NCBI GenBank assembly: GCA_947174275.1
Contig: CAMWIJ010000003.1
Coordinates: 1-64,000 of the forward strand
Length of the DNA: 64,000 nt
Direction of reading: 5' to 3'
From: an uncultured Muribaculaceae bacterium
Lineage (GTDB): Bacteria > Bacteroidota > Bacteroidia > Bacteroidales > Muribaculaceae
The notes below the pieces were generated by a model that was not told the DNA's origin, did not search any database, and saw nothing but the letters and a program-made list of their open reading frames with translations. Of this stretch, positions 8,195-16,328 are shown in pieces. Made by a program: the position numbers and the translations under genes. Position 1 is the first letter of the stretch; every line of letters starts with the position of its first letter.

Positions 8195-8845
8195 TTATTT
8201 AGCAGCGTTGGCCTGAGCACCGCGGGCAGCACGGGTGAGCTGAACGGCACATACAACGGCGTTTTTAGCGTTGACGAGTTCAAGACCGTCGAAGCTGAGT
8301 TCGCCAACCTGAAGAGTCTTGCCAAGGCCGAGGTGATCAACGTTGATTACGAGACGTTCGGGGATGTTGGTGTAGACGGCACGCACTTTGAGCTTCTTCA
8401 TTGAGAGGTTGAGCTTACCACCGGCTTTCACACCTTCTGCGTGACCTTCGAGCTTCACGGGAACTTCTACAACCACGGGTTTTGTATCGTTTACTTCGAG
8501 GAAGTCCATGTGAAGGATAGTGTCTTTTACAGGCTGGAACTGGATTTCTTTGAGAACGGCCATTTTCTTTGCGCCGTTATATTCGAGTTCTACAGCGAAG
8601 ATGTCGGGGGTGTAGACGAGTTTGCGCACTGCTTCGTTGGTGACAGTGAGGTCAGTGGTGATCATGCCTTTGCCATTGCCGATTTCAACCATCTTCTCGC
8701 CTGCGCCGAGTTTGCCGGTGTAGGGGAGGTCTACGATTTCGCCGCCGTTGAGCACTACGGGAATTTTACCTTCGCTGCGGAGAGTCTTTGCAGCTTTCTT
8801 GCCGAGGTCGGTACGGGGCTCGGCAGCCAGTTTGAATACTTGCAT
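8195..8845 (-). CDS. rplY: 50S ribosomal protein L25/general stress protein Ctc
   Basis: The protein has 216 residues, the long CTC form. The N-terminal L25 domain (about 1-92) binds 5S rRNA (LAAEPRTDLGKKAAKTLRSE at the start; PVKDTILHMDFLEV in the middle). The C-terminal beta domain (about 95-190) contains PVVVEVPVKLEGHAEGVKAG. A short Ala-rich tail ends the protein. It is first in the L25-pth-S4 operon and has a strong promoter 83 bases upstream. Codon use is biased, as expected for a ribosomal protein. Confidence 0.97.
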   Translation of the reverse strand: MQVFKLAAEPRTDLGKKAAKTLRSEGKIPVVLNGGEIVDLPYTGKLGAGEKMVEIGNGKGMITTDLTVTNEAVRKLVYTPDIFAVELEYNGAKKMAVLKEIQFQPVKDTILHMDFLEVNDTKPVVVEVPVKLEGHAEGVKAGGKLNLSMKKLKVRAVYTNIPERLVINVDHLGLGKTLQVGELSFDGLELVNAKNAVVCAVQLTRAARGAQANAAK

Positions 8846-8927
8846 TGTTTCTTTTAATTAATTGTGTTACTCAAAATTAAGTTTTGCTCCTTAATTTCCC
8901 ATCACACGGGATGCTAAAAAGCGACTG

Positions 8928-8959
8928 CAAAGATAATAATTAATTCCTGTATTGCCAAA
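8928..8959 (-). promoter_or_regulatory. Promoter for the L25-pth-S4 operon
   Basis: On the minus strand, TTTG (8959-8956) is followed after 20 bases by TATCTTTG (8935-8928). This is a perfect Bacteroidales -33/-7 arrangement. The leader to the L25 start codon is about 75 bases. Confidence 0.85.
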
Positions 8960-9130
8960 TATTTTTAAAATACTGTTGGTAACATACTGAAAAGTTTCCA
9001 ATAAGAAGAGCAATGAGTTATATCTTCCACCACATGGGGCCTACATACTTTTATTTCAGAAAATATGCAAAATTCAATAGTCGGATTAAATTGGAATAAA
9101 ATGGAACGAAGCGGTGACGCAGATAATATT

Positions 9131-9138
9131 TATATTTG
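9131..9138 (+). promoter_or_regulatory. -7 box for the 9162 gene
   Basis: TATATTTG matches TAnnTTTG. No good TTG lies 19-21 bases upstream. The start codon is only 23 bases further on, so the leader would be very short. Confidence 0.5.
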
Positions 9139-9161
9139 CAAAAAAATCACGTTAATTTCGT

Positions 9162-9773
9162 ATGGCCGAAAGAAAAATAAGATATTCACAAGAAATAATT
9201 GCAATATTACGCTCAGAGGTGGAGAATGTCGTGAATCGCCGCATTGTATCGCCGGCTGATTTCGATTTTCTGTCACAGGCAATCCTTAATGCGAAAAAAC
9301 AGCCGATCTCGCCTACCACACTAAAACGCATTTGGGGCTACGTAAAGGATGTCGGTTCTGCCTACAATCCCGAACGTTTCACCCTTTGTGTTCTCGCCGG
9401 ATTTGTGGGTTATCGTGACATAGAAGATTTTATAGAGAATGTTAACGCAAATGACAAAATGACTCAGTCAGGCAATTATTTTGGTGAGACCATCAGTTCG
9501 GCCGAGATACCTTTCAATTGCAGTGTTGAACTGCGCTGGACTCCTGACCGGGTGTGCGTATTGAAACGTATATCGTCAGTTGAGTTTGAGGTGGAGATGT
9601 CGAAAAATGCCAAACTCCGTAAGGGTGACGTGGTAGAGTTTGCCTCGTTGACCCAGAATGCTCCCGCTTTTTTCAGTAAAGTGGTGCATGCCGACAGCGA
9701 ACTTGTTCACACCTACGTGGCCGGCACGCGCACCGGAGTGACATACCGCATCCTCGACTCCAACGACGAGTGA
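9162..9773 (+). CDS. Unknown protein with N-terminal helical region
   Basis: This 203-residue protein is not matched to a named family. The N-terminal half (about 1-100) is helical and charged, with ADFDFLSQAILNAKKQPISP, then TTLKRIWGYVKD and VLAGFVGYRDIEDFIENVN. The 'ISPTTLKRIWGY' type block recurs in uncharacterised Bacteroidales proteins and looks like a small DNA- or protein-binding helical domain. The C-terminal half (about 115-200) is beta-rich (IPFNCSVELRWTPDRVCVLK, GVTYRILD). There is no signal peptide or membrane segment, so it is probably cytoplasmic. It has its own -7 box and lies 63 bases before a lipoprotein gene in the same direction. A regulatory role is only a guess. Confidence 0.7.
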   Translation: MAERKIRYSQEIIAILRSEVENVVNRRIVSPADFDFLSQAILNAKKQPISPTTLKRIWGYVKDVGSAYNPERFTLCVLAGFVGYRDIEDFIENVNANDKMTQSGNYFGETISSAEIPFNCSVELRWTPDRVCVLKRISSVEFEVEMSKNAKLRKGDVVEFASLTQNAPAFFSKVVHADSELVHTYVAGTRTGVTYRILDSNDE

Positions 9774-9836
9774 TTTCCTCCAATATTCAATCCGCATTAC
9801 CAATCAATTTTTTTCTCACATTTTAATAATATTATT

Positions 9837-10382
9837 ATGAAACTTAAATTCTTAACCGTAGCAGTAGCATTAGTAGCAATGACCTCTTGTGGCTCGAAAT
9901 CTGACGATTCTTCAGCCGATGCAAAGGGCGACAAAACAGAAAATACTGAGTCATCAGATTACGCGAGCTATGAAGGCAGCGATTACAGCTCATCAGACTC
10001 ATATGACAGCGACGACTCTGACTTCTCGGATGACAACGATTCATCAGTTTCTTCATCAGACGTTGACGATATGCTCAAAGAGTATGAGAAATTCGTTGAC
10101 AACTATATCTCGATGGTAAAGAAGGTGGCTAAAGGCGACATGTCTGTCATGGCTAAAATGAACGATTATATGGAGTCGGCCGAAAGCCTTAGCCGTAAAA
10201 TAGATAATTGCAGTGGCTCAATGAACTCAAGCCAGATGCAGCGTTACATGAAAATTACAGGCAAGATGACAGAAGCCGCAGCCGATATAGCCGGAGGTGT
10301 CGCTAACAGTGGAGAACTGATGGAAAACGCTATGAACAACGCTGCAGACATGCTCGACGCCCTCGACGGCTTCGACTTCTAA
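9837..10382 (+). CDS. Acidic Ser/Asp-rich lipoprotein (DUF6591-like)
   Basis: The protein has 181 residues. The signal peptide ends in a lipobox (VAMTSC, Cys at residue 19), so it is lipid-anchored. Residues about 22-75 form a low-complexity Ser/Asp/Tyr linker, and the C-terminal half is helical (DDMLKEYEKFVDNYISMVKK, then KMTEAAADIAGGVANSGEL). The helical part resembles small Bacteroidales lipoproteins called DUF6591; that match is from memory. Function is unknown. The last 44 codons are duplicated, with few changes, 2.3 kb downstream at 12524-12655, after a WG-repeat gene. An 18-bp perfect palindrome follows at 10416-10457. Confidence 0.82.
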   Translation: MKLKFLTVAVALVAMTSCGSKSDDSSADAKGDKTENTESSDYASYEGSDYSSSDSYDSDDSDFSDDNDSSVSSSDVDDMLKEYEKFVDNYISMVKKVAKGDMSVMAKMNDYMESAESLSRKIDNCSGSMNSSQMQRYMKITGKMTEAAADIAGGVANSGELMENAMNNAADMLDALDGFDF

Positions 10383-10415
10383 TGGTATAGTAATACTTTA
10401 CTGTTAATGAGGTTT

Positions 10416-10457
10416 GAATTGAACATATAAGTCAATGGCGACTTATATGTTCAATTC
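10416..10457 (+). terminator. 18-bp perfect palindrome, probable terminator of the lipoprotein gene
   Basis: GAATTGAACATATAAGTC (10416-10433) pairs perfectly with its inverted copy at 10440-10457 around a 6-base loop. The stem is AT-rich and lacks a following T run, so termination is probable but not certain. It lies 33 bases after the lipoprotein stop. Confidence 0.5.
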
Positions 10458-10534
10458 CTAAGTATATAATTAACCTATAAGTTGACCTATAGAGCATATG
10501 GTTAACCTGTTTTTTCAAATATAAATAGAGAATT

Positions 10535-10678
10535 ATGGATTTCAAACAGAAGTTGCAACTCCCAACCACGGTTTCCCAGAGTCAACTAAAGCAGATAAAC
10601 GAAAAGGGTGTCGCGCCTTTTTTCATGCGATCGCAGTGCCGAAATGCGTCAATGGAGGCGGTAAATACGATAATATGA
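10535..10678 (+). other. Small open frame spanning the first direct repeat
   Basis: An ATG at 10535 opens a 47-codon frame (start MDFKQKLQLPTT, later FFMRSQCRNASMEA) ending at 10678. Its second half is read through the 51-bp repeat at 10609-10659. The matching frame of the second repeat (12451-12501) is also open and reads FFMRPQCRYASMEAL before a stop. The shared frame may reflect a former gene or a dispersed repeat that happens to be open. No clear ribosome binding site was recognised, so expression is uncertain. Confidence 0.25.
10609..10659 (+). repeat. 51-bp direct repeat, left copy
   Basis: This copy begins TGTCGCGCCTTTTTTCATGC and ends TCAATGGAGGC. It matches 12451-12501 at 48 of 51 positions without gaps. 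The two copies flank the WG-repeat gene. Confidence 0.85.
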
Positions 10679-10716
10679 AAGTGAATGGTAAATCCCTGAT
10701 CATTGATATGTCACTT

Positions 10717-12438
10717 ATGAAAAAATTATTAGTCATTGGGATGTGTATGTCACATTTACTTGTGAATGCTCAAGTTCCATTTGAGAAAAAAGGCAAGTGG
10801 GGAATCATGAATGAAAATGGGAAAACACTTGTCAAACCCAAGTATGAATCCCTTAAATCTGTCGATTTAATTGAAAACAGATTTATTGTACAGGGTAAGG
10901 TTAAACGACCTTTTGAGAATGATAAGCTTTGTTACGGTGTAATCGATTCTAATGGGAAACAAATTATTCCCATTACAGCAGACTCCATTGAGGTAATAAA
11001 AAATAGATTTATTGCATTTATTTCCGAAGGCACACCAATAAATAGGACCCATTGGCGTCTCACCCATAAAATCAATGTATATGATGGGAATGGAAACATT
11101 CAGGATTCTGTTCCAGGTATGGTAACAAAGAAACTACCTGGAGGATTCATCGTTAGTTCAGACACTCGAGGTTATAGGAAGAAGTTTGCCTTATATAGTA
11201 AGGATTTTACCCAAATTGATGAGGTCGACGGTTTTGAAGATATACGGCAGGATGCACTTATTACATTCGAACGCGAACACCCGGGTGGAAGAAGTGAATA
11301 TACATATTGGGACAACTTAACATTAACTCCCATTCTGAAATTTAATAATTATAAATTATTTAATAACGATAATGATATTATAATTATATCTGAGAGTGAT
11401 TCAAGATATGGCTCGGAGGACTCTTATGGTTACATAAATTTTAAGGATAATACGTATCAAGAACCAATCTTCAGATCAAAGAAGCATGCAGATGGGAGTT
11501 ATGCCTTTTATGAAAATAACGAAGAGACCGAGTGTTTTATTCTCAATTTAGATGGGTCTTTTTCAGATGCCATTTCATACACATATACAGATAAGTTCAA
11601 GAACGTTAAAGAGCTGTTTTTCAAAAAGAATGAAGCAGGTTTATTTAGAGTAGATGATTTAGAGGTGAGTGACATTGTGCAATTTAGCGAGCTTCCGGGA
11701 TTAATATCTATTCAAAAAGATGGCAAATGGGGATTATATAATTTTGACGAAAAAGTATTTGATATACCTTTTGTTTTATCAGGCCCCGTATCCAATATGA
11801 ATAAAGGATACATAGTTACGTTAACCGGTGATGACTGGAATACAAATAGTCTGTGTGATATAGAAGGAAACAAAATATTTGATGTTTCTTCAGAACATGA
11901 AATAAATCTTGAAAATGTTGATTCAGGAGATGTATTTACATATAGAAGAAACGGTTTGAAAACAACCGGTATATATTCTCTGTCTAATAAGAAATGGCTC
12001 TTTGAACCAGATAAATACACGACTATCTACACTATTTCTAACGATAGATATGCCGTGGAGGTTTCACCCAATAAATATAATTACGTTACTAAAGACGGGG
12101 TGATACTCAATACGTTGGAAAACGTAGCCGATGGATATTTCTCATTTCAAGATTTTACCGATTTCTTAAGAGTCTGTTCTACGTCAGGGAAAATGGGACT
12201 ACTTAATAAACGAACTGGTAAATGGATAGTGCCATGCAAGTTTGACAAGGATTTCACTTTTGGAGGTGGAAGTGGAACAAATCGTAAGATAGCGTTGCAA
12301 GAGACAACCTCTAATGGACAAACGATTACAGTTTATACGGTAAGCGGGCGAAAAGTGGCATCACAATTTTTCCCTTTTGGAATGCCCAAGCGTAGGGCAC
12401 ACATAAGAGCCTTTGGCGAAAAATATCTAAATCATTAA
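10717..12438 (+). CDS. Secreted WG-repeat protein
   Basis: The start at 10717 (MKKLLVIGMCMSH) gives 573 residues and a clean signal peptide ending VNA-Q at about residue 19. Upstream start options add a non-signal extension and are not favoured. WG-type repeats are visible near the start (KGKWGIMNENGKTLVKPKYE; YGVIDSNGKQIIPI), in the middle (DGKWGLYNFDEKVFDIPF) and near the end (SGKMGLLNKRTGKWIVPCKF). The remaining parts fit divergent repeats of a beta-rich fold. WG repeats occur in secreted and surface proteins and probably bind partners; no target is known. The gene is visibly AT-richer than its neighbours and is bounded by 51-bp direct repeats, both signs of acquisition or local rearrangement. 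Confidence 0.85.
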   Translation: MKKLLVIGMCMSHLLVNAQVPFEKKGKWGIMNENGKTLVKPKYESLKSVDLIENRFIVQGKVKRPFENDKLCYGVIDSNGKQIIPITADSIEVIKNRFIAFISEGTPINRTHWRLTHKINVYDGNGNIQDSVPGMVTKKLPGGFIVSSDTRGYRKKFALYSKDFTQIDEVDGFEDIRQDALITFEREHPGGRSEYTYWDNLTLTPILKFNNYKLFNNDNDIIIISESDSRYGSEDSYGYINFKDNTYQEPIFRSKKHADGSYAFYENNEETECFILNLDGSFSDAISYTYTDKFKNVKELFFKKNEAGLFRVDDLEVSDIVQFSELPGLISIQKDGKWGLYNFDEKVFDIPFVLSGPVSNMNKGYIVTLTGDDWNTNSLCDIEGNKIFDVSSEHEINLENVDSGDVFTYRRNGLKTTGIYSLSNKKWLFEPDKYTTIYTISNDRYAVEVSPNKYNYVTKDGVILNTLENVADGYFSFQDFTDFLRVCSTSGKMGLLNKRTGKWIVPCKFDKDFTFGGGSGTNRKIALQETTSNGQTITVYTVSGRKVASQFFPFGMPKRRAHIRAFGEKYLNH

Positions 12439-12450
12439 ATTTTAATATAT

Positions 12451-12501
12451 TGTCGCGCCTTTTTTCATGCGACCGCAGTGCAGATATGCGTCAATGGAGG
12501 C
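12451..12501 (+). repeat. 51-bp direct repeat, right copy
   Basis: This is the second copy of the repeat at 10609-10659, with 3 mismatches in 51. It begins 13 bases after the WG-repeat stop and ends 22 bases before the truncated lipoprotein copy. Confidence 0.85.
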
Positions 12502-12523
12502 ATTATAATCTTGCACCATTAAC

Positions 12524-12655
12524 ATGAAAATTACAGGCAAGATGACAGAAGCCGCAGCCGATATGGCCGGAGGTGTCGCCAACAGTGAAGAAATGATGGA
12601 AAACGCTATGAACAACGCTGCAGACATGCTCAAAGACATGGATTTCAATTTCTAA
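12524..12655 (+). pseudogene. Truncated copy of the lipoprotein 3' end
   Basis: This 43-codon open stretch begins MKITGKMTEAAADMAGGVAN and ends KDMDFNF. It is collinear with the last 44 codons of the lipoprotein gene (10248-10382). Over the first 108 bases only four differences were counted by eye, after which the tails diverge. It lacks the signal peptide, lipobox and acidic linker, and no promoter is seen, so it is probably a non-functional remnant. Homology begins abruptly at the ACATG just before the methionine codon. The open frame is kept, so a very recent duplication or gene conversion is likely. Confidence 0.75.
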
Positions 12656-12689
12656 AATATAACCTATCTTAAATATACTTTGAAACAGA

Positions 12690-12731
12690 GGTCGTGTCGC
12701 TATTTGTGACACGGCCTTTTGAATTTTTTTT
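12690..12731 (+). terminator. Intrinsic terminator after the lipoprotein remnant
   Basis: GGTCGTGTC (12690-12698) pairs with GACACGGCC (12708-12716) with one wobble, followed by TTTT and an eight-T run (12724-12731). It is a good rho-independent terminator for rightward transcription. Confidence 0.8.
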
Positions 12732-12786
12732 GTGGAGTCATCGGTTCCTTTGATACAAACAGATAGTGCGATATATTGAGATGTGG

Positions 12787-14043
12787 TCAGGGGGCAAGGT
12801 TGAGAAATAACTCGGAAAGTCCGTGAGCTGTATCGCTCATGTATAGGTAGAGGTTGGAGCGGGCTGTGCCAATATCGTATTCGGTGTAGCCGCAGTCGCG
12901 CAGTTCTTGGCACATTTCATCAACGATAGAAATCATGTTGTCACGATACTCATCCATGGCGATATGGGCTTCTTCGAAATGTGTTGATTGCCTGAGTTTA
13001 TCTTTGACCGTTTCAATATTGGTGTCGGATTTTTTTATGAAAAATCTGTATATTGAATCGAGGCGGTTGTCATGCCTGGATTTTATGACGTGAGAGGCGT
13101 CTTGTGCGCTCCTTCCGGAGCCGAAGTCGTTTGCCGCGGCCGGAGTGGTGTCGATTGGTGCGGGTTGCACTATGTATATGGTATCGATGCGTGTCTGCTT
13201 CTCGGCAGGGGATATCGGTAATGCAGGAATCCGGCGCTGGTTGGTAATTATCAGTCCCGACAATGCTGCAGTCGCGGCTACCCCAAGCAATGATAGCGAA
13301 ATATTGCGTAGTCTGTTCGATGCCAATGACGAGACTATATCATCCATTGTCGGACGTTTTTTGGGGTCGACTCGCAGGCATCTGACTATAAGCCGTCGCT
13401 TGCGCATTTTTGGCAATAACTGTTGAAGTATCTTGCCGAATGCATACACATCAGCGGCGCTGTCAGCCACGGCGGCAGTCTGTTGCATCTCGGGAGCTCC
13501 GTATGATTGTGTGCCGCGTGCCGATTTCAGGCTTGTGAACGAGTCGGCATCGCCCAGACCGAAGTCAATGATTTTGACATTATGACCGCGGCGGGTGATG
13601 AGGATATTGTCGGGCTTCAGGTCGCGGTGCGATACTCCTGCGTGGTGCATGTAGGCGAGGGCTTTGGCAAGTCGAAGCGCTATGGCGCGGCGTTCGTGGC
13701 GCGGCGGATTGGTGGCGAGAAATTTATTGAGTGGTTCGCCGTCGATCCATTCCATCACTATGCATTTTCCGAGAGTCGCAATATCCTCAAGCGCTACCAC
13801 ACGAATGATGTCAGGATGGTCAAGACGCACTCCAAGTTCAAATTCCTTGCGCAGCGCCTCTATATAGACAGGATTGTCAGCATACTCACGGCGCAATGTT
13901 TTCAATACGTAGCGGCGGCTGTTCCAGCGGGCACTATAAAGCAGACAGGTCTGGCGTCGTGACAATTCGACAACGCAGTTGTCAAGCTCAATTTCTGACG
14001 GATTGATAAAATTAAGTGATGAATTGCTGATTTCCTCTTCCAT
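12787..14043 (-). CDS. Membrane Ser/Thr protein kinase (PknB-like)
   Basis: The start at 14043 (MEEEISNSSL) gives 418 residues; the longer frame has an implausible lead. The kinase domain (about 20-240) has the ATP-site lysine in YVLKTLRREY (Lys48), catalytic HRDLKPDNILI (about 138-148), the metal-binding DFGLGD (about 160) and the APEM activation-loop end. The glycine loop is weak (ELSRRQTCLLYSARW). One membrane helix (about 248-268) is followed by a roughly 150-residue extracytoplasmic domain that is charged and helical, without PASTA repeats. It probably senses an envelope signal and phosphorylates cytoplasmic targets; none is known. Its stop lies near the terminator at 12690-12731 of the opposing genes. 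Confidence 0.9.
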   Translation of the reverse strand: MEEEISNSSLNFINPSEIELDNCVVELSRRQTCLLYSARWNSRRYVLKTLRREYADNPVYIEALRKEFELGVRLDHPDIIRVVALEDIATLGKCIVMEWIDGEPLNKFLATNPPRHERRAIALRLAKALAYMHHAGVSHRDLKPDNILITRRGHNVKIIDFGLGDADSFTSLKSARGTQSYGAPEMQQTAAVADSAADVYAFGKILQQLLPKMRKRRLIVRCLRVDPKKRPTMDDIVSSLASNRLRNISLSLLGVAATAALSGLIITNQRRIPALPISPAEKQTRIDTIYIVQPAPIDTTPAAANDFGSGRSAQDASHVIKSRHDNRLDSIYRFFIKKSDTNIETVKDKLRQSTHFEEAHIAMDEYRDNMISIVDEMCQELRDCGYTEYDIGTARSNLYLYMSDTAHGLSELFLNLAP

Positions 14044-14082
14044 GTTGGGGCGGTTGTATATGAAACTAAAGGGGGAGCAATG

Positions 14083-14123
14083 CAAAGAGCCGCCGCATGC
14101 AATGTGCACGTGCCGGCTCTTTG
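14083..14123 (-). terminator. Terminator hairpin after pulA
   Basis: CAAAGAGCCG (14083-14092) pairs perfectly with CGGCTCTTTG (14114-14123). It lies 18 bases beyond the pullulanase stop in the direction of transcription, before the kinase gene. There is no strong T run. Confidence 0.6.
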
Positions 14124-14140
14124 TATTATGGAAAATTCAG

Positions 14141-16162
14141 TTACTTGGTGCGGGCGAGGATAAGGGCGGAGCGGGGTGCTACGGTGATGTTGCCGCCACG
14201 GGTGGTGCCGAGGCCGTCGGCATTGATGCGGCCATCCTCTGCTATGATAGTCCAGTCGCCTTTGCCTACCTTGACGGTTTTGGCGTCATCGCTGCCGTTG
14301 AACACGAGTTTAATCTCCTTCCACTCGTCGCCGTTGGCATTGTTCTTTATGGAGTAGCTTATCAGATTGGGCTCGTTGACTTTGTCAAACACGATGTTGC
14401 GGGCGATTTCATCGGCAGTGCGCATGCGGAAAGCAGGGTGCTCTTTGCGCAGTCTGATTAACTCCTTGTAGTAGTTGAACTGGTCGGCGTATGTGTGTTT
14501 CTGAGTCCAGTCGATGGCGTTGATTGAGTCGGGCGACTTGTAGGAGTTGTGCACACCCTGCTTGTCGCGGAACACCTCTTCGCCGGCAAACATGAACGGT
14601 GTGCCCTGCGATGTGAACACGATTGTCTGCGCGAGCTTTGCGGCGCGGAGGCGCTCGTCGACGCTTGCTTCGGGCATCGATTTGGCCAGCTTGTCGGTGA
14701 GTGTCAGGTCGTCATGGCATGACACATAGTTTATAATCTGGGAGGGTGAAGTTGCGTAGGCGAATTTTGAATTGTTGCCTTTGCTGTAGTCGACCTGCGG
14801 ATGGGCTGTGGCAGCTACGATGCCGATTTTCACTGTTTCCTCATTGCCGGGCTTTCCTGTGGCGAAACCGCGGTCGGCGGCGTTTGAGTAATGGCCTTTT
14901 ATGGCATCACGGATGTCATCGGAGAAAACGGCGATACCCTCCATTTTGGCTACATTTTCCTTGAGAGCCCTGCGTTCGACGGGCAGGGGCGAGTCGCCGG
15001 CTGTCCAGCCTTCGCCGTAGACGAAAATCGAGGGGTTGATTTCTTTGAGCTCGCGGGCTACCTGATTCATCGTTTCTGTGTCATGGATTGCCATGAGGTC
15101 GAAACGAAATCCGTCAATATGATATTCTGATGCCCAGTATTTCACTGAATTTACTATGAAATCGCGCATCTGCTGGCGCTCCGAGGCGGTCTCGTTGCCG
15201 CAGCCGGAGGCGTCGCTGTAGGTGCCGTCGGCACGGTGGCGGTAATAGTATCCGGGAGCCGTGAGCGAGAAGTTCGAATCATCATTGTTGGCTGTATGAT
15301 TGTATACCACGTCCATGACAACGCCTATGCCGGCATCGTGCAGAGCTTTTATCATCTCCTTCATCTCGCGTATGCGGGTTGTCGGATTTGCCGGGTCTGT
15401 CGAATATGAACCCTCCGGTGCGTTATAGTTATACGGGTCGTATCCCCAGTTGTATTGGTTCGCCGGCAGATTGGCTTCATCTACGCTGTTGTAATCATAC
15501 GACGGGAGAATATGCACATGGGTCACACCCAGTTCCTTCAGGTGGTCGATGCCGGTCTTGTCGCCAAGCGGGGTAGTAGTGCCATCTTCAGTGAGCGCGA
15601 GAAATTTGCCTTTGTGCACAATTCCGCTCGATGGGTGTATTGAGAAGTCGCGGTGGTGCATCTCGTAGATGACCGCATCGTTTATGCTTTCGACTTTGGG
15701 GCCTTTATCGGCCTCCCATCCGGCAGGATCGGTGTCATCGAGGTTGATTATGGCCGCGCGATGGCCGTTGGTCCCTACGGCTTTTGCCCAAACTCCGGGT
15801 GTCTCGTCGAGCCATTTGCCGTTGTGTGATATCTGGAATGTGTAGAAACGGCCTACATGGTCAGACGATGCGATTGCGCGCCATACGCCGTTAACGCCTT
15901 TCGTCATGTCAATTGTCTCTACGGGATTTGAATTGCGGTCGGTGGGGTAGATGCGTACTCTGACGGCATCTGCTTCCGGTGACCATAGCGAAAATTTTAT
16001 ACCTTGGGGGCTGACTGCAAGTTCGAGATCCTCTCCTGCGTATGACGGAAATGAATCAAATCTGCTGTCATCGTTCTGTGCGGCGCCTATGCCGGCGACG
16101 CCAATCGACATCAACCCGAAGGTCAGTCCACGGGTGCACATTGTCTTTAATCTGGAATTCAT
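14141..16162 (-). CDS. pulA: Type I pullulanase (GH13)
   Basis: This enzyme hydrolyses alpha-1,6 branch links in pullulan, starch or glycogen. The protein has 673 residues. A signal peptide (about 1-28) precedes a CBM48-like beta domain (about 45-150), a GH13 barrel and a C-terminal beta domain. The type I signature YNWGYDPYNYNAPEGSY is present. The GH13 catalytic sites are seen as GFRFDLMAIHD (nucleophile Asp), VYGEGWTAGD (acid Glu) and YVSCHDDLTL (transition-state Asp). It lacks a lipobox, so it is probably periplasmic. Nearby glgA and glgP genes on the other strand make an alpha-glucan module; debranching would help phosphorylase complete glycogen or dietary starch breakdown. Confidence 0.95.
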   Translation of the reverse strand: MNSRLKTMCTRGLTFGLMSIGVAGIGAAQNDDSRFDSFPSYAGEDLELAVSPQGIKFSLWSPEADAVRVRIYPTDRNSNPVETIDMTKGVNGVWRAIASSDHVGRFYTFQISHNGKWLDETPGVWAKAVGTNGHRAAIINLDDTDPAGWEADKGPKVESINDAVIYEMHHRDFSIHPSSGIVHKGKFLALTEDGTTTPLGDKTGIDHLKELGVTHVHILPSYDYNSVDEANLPANQYNWGYDPYNYNAPEGSYSTDPANPTTRIREMKEMIKALHDAGIGVVMDVVYNHTANNDDSNFSLTAPGYYYRHRADGTYSDASGCGNETASERQQMRDFIVNSVKYWASEYHIDGFRFDLMAIHDTETMNQVARELKEINPSIFVYGEGWTAGDSPLPVERRALKENVAKMEGIAVFSDDIRDAIKGHYSNAADRGFATGKPGNEETVKIGIVAATAHPQVDYSKGNNSKFAYATSPSQIINYVSCHDDLTLTDKLAKSMPEASVDERLRAAKLAQTIVFTSQGTPFMFAGEEVFRDKQGVHNSYKSPDSINAIDWTQKHTYADQFNYYKELIRLRKEHPAFRMRTADEIARNIVFDKVNEPNLISYSIKNNANGDEWKEIKLVFNGSDDAKTVKVGKGDWTIIAEDGRINADGLGTTRGGNITVAPRSALILARTK

Positions 16163-16328
16163 GTTCAGTATGATATTTGTTGTATTGATTTAGGTGATAA
16201 TGCTTTCACATGGTTGGCGTCAATCCGGAAGGAGATGGGGATATCATGCCGGCCCTCCGGCTATGGGGTATAGCGCAGTGGGGAGTGCGTCTGCTCTGCA
16301 GCAGGTGTCCATGGCATCAGCGGTGGTG

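Larger units (their letters stand above)
8846..9161. other. Divergent intergenic region, L25 gene and 9162 gene
   Basis: This 316-base region has no gene. It holds the L25 promoter (8928-8959, minus) and a -7 box for the rightward gene (9131-9138). The middle (about 8960-9130) is AT-rich, with no further repeat or RNA-like fold noticed. Confidence 0.6.

Noticed and set aside
10636..10716. A longer start for the WG-repeat protein
   Set aside because: The extra 27 residues precede a clean signal peptide that begins at 10717, and would overlap the small frame at 10535-10678.
10609..12501. Insertion sequence or integron carrying the WG gene
   Set aside because: No transposase or integrase and no inverted ends were found; only direct repeats are present.
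13507..13962. A 151-codon open frame opposite the kinase gene
   Set aside because: It lies wholly inside the kinase coding region; the kinase motifs prove the other strand.
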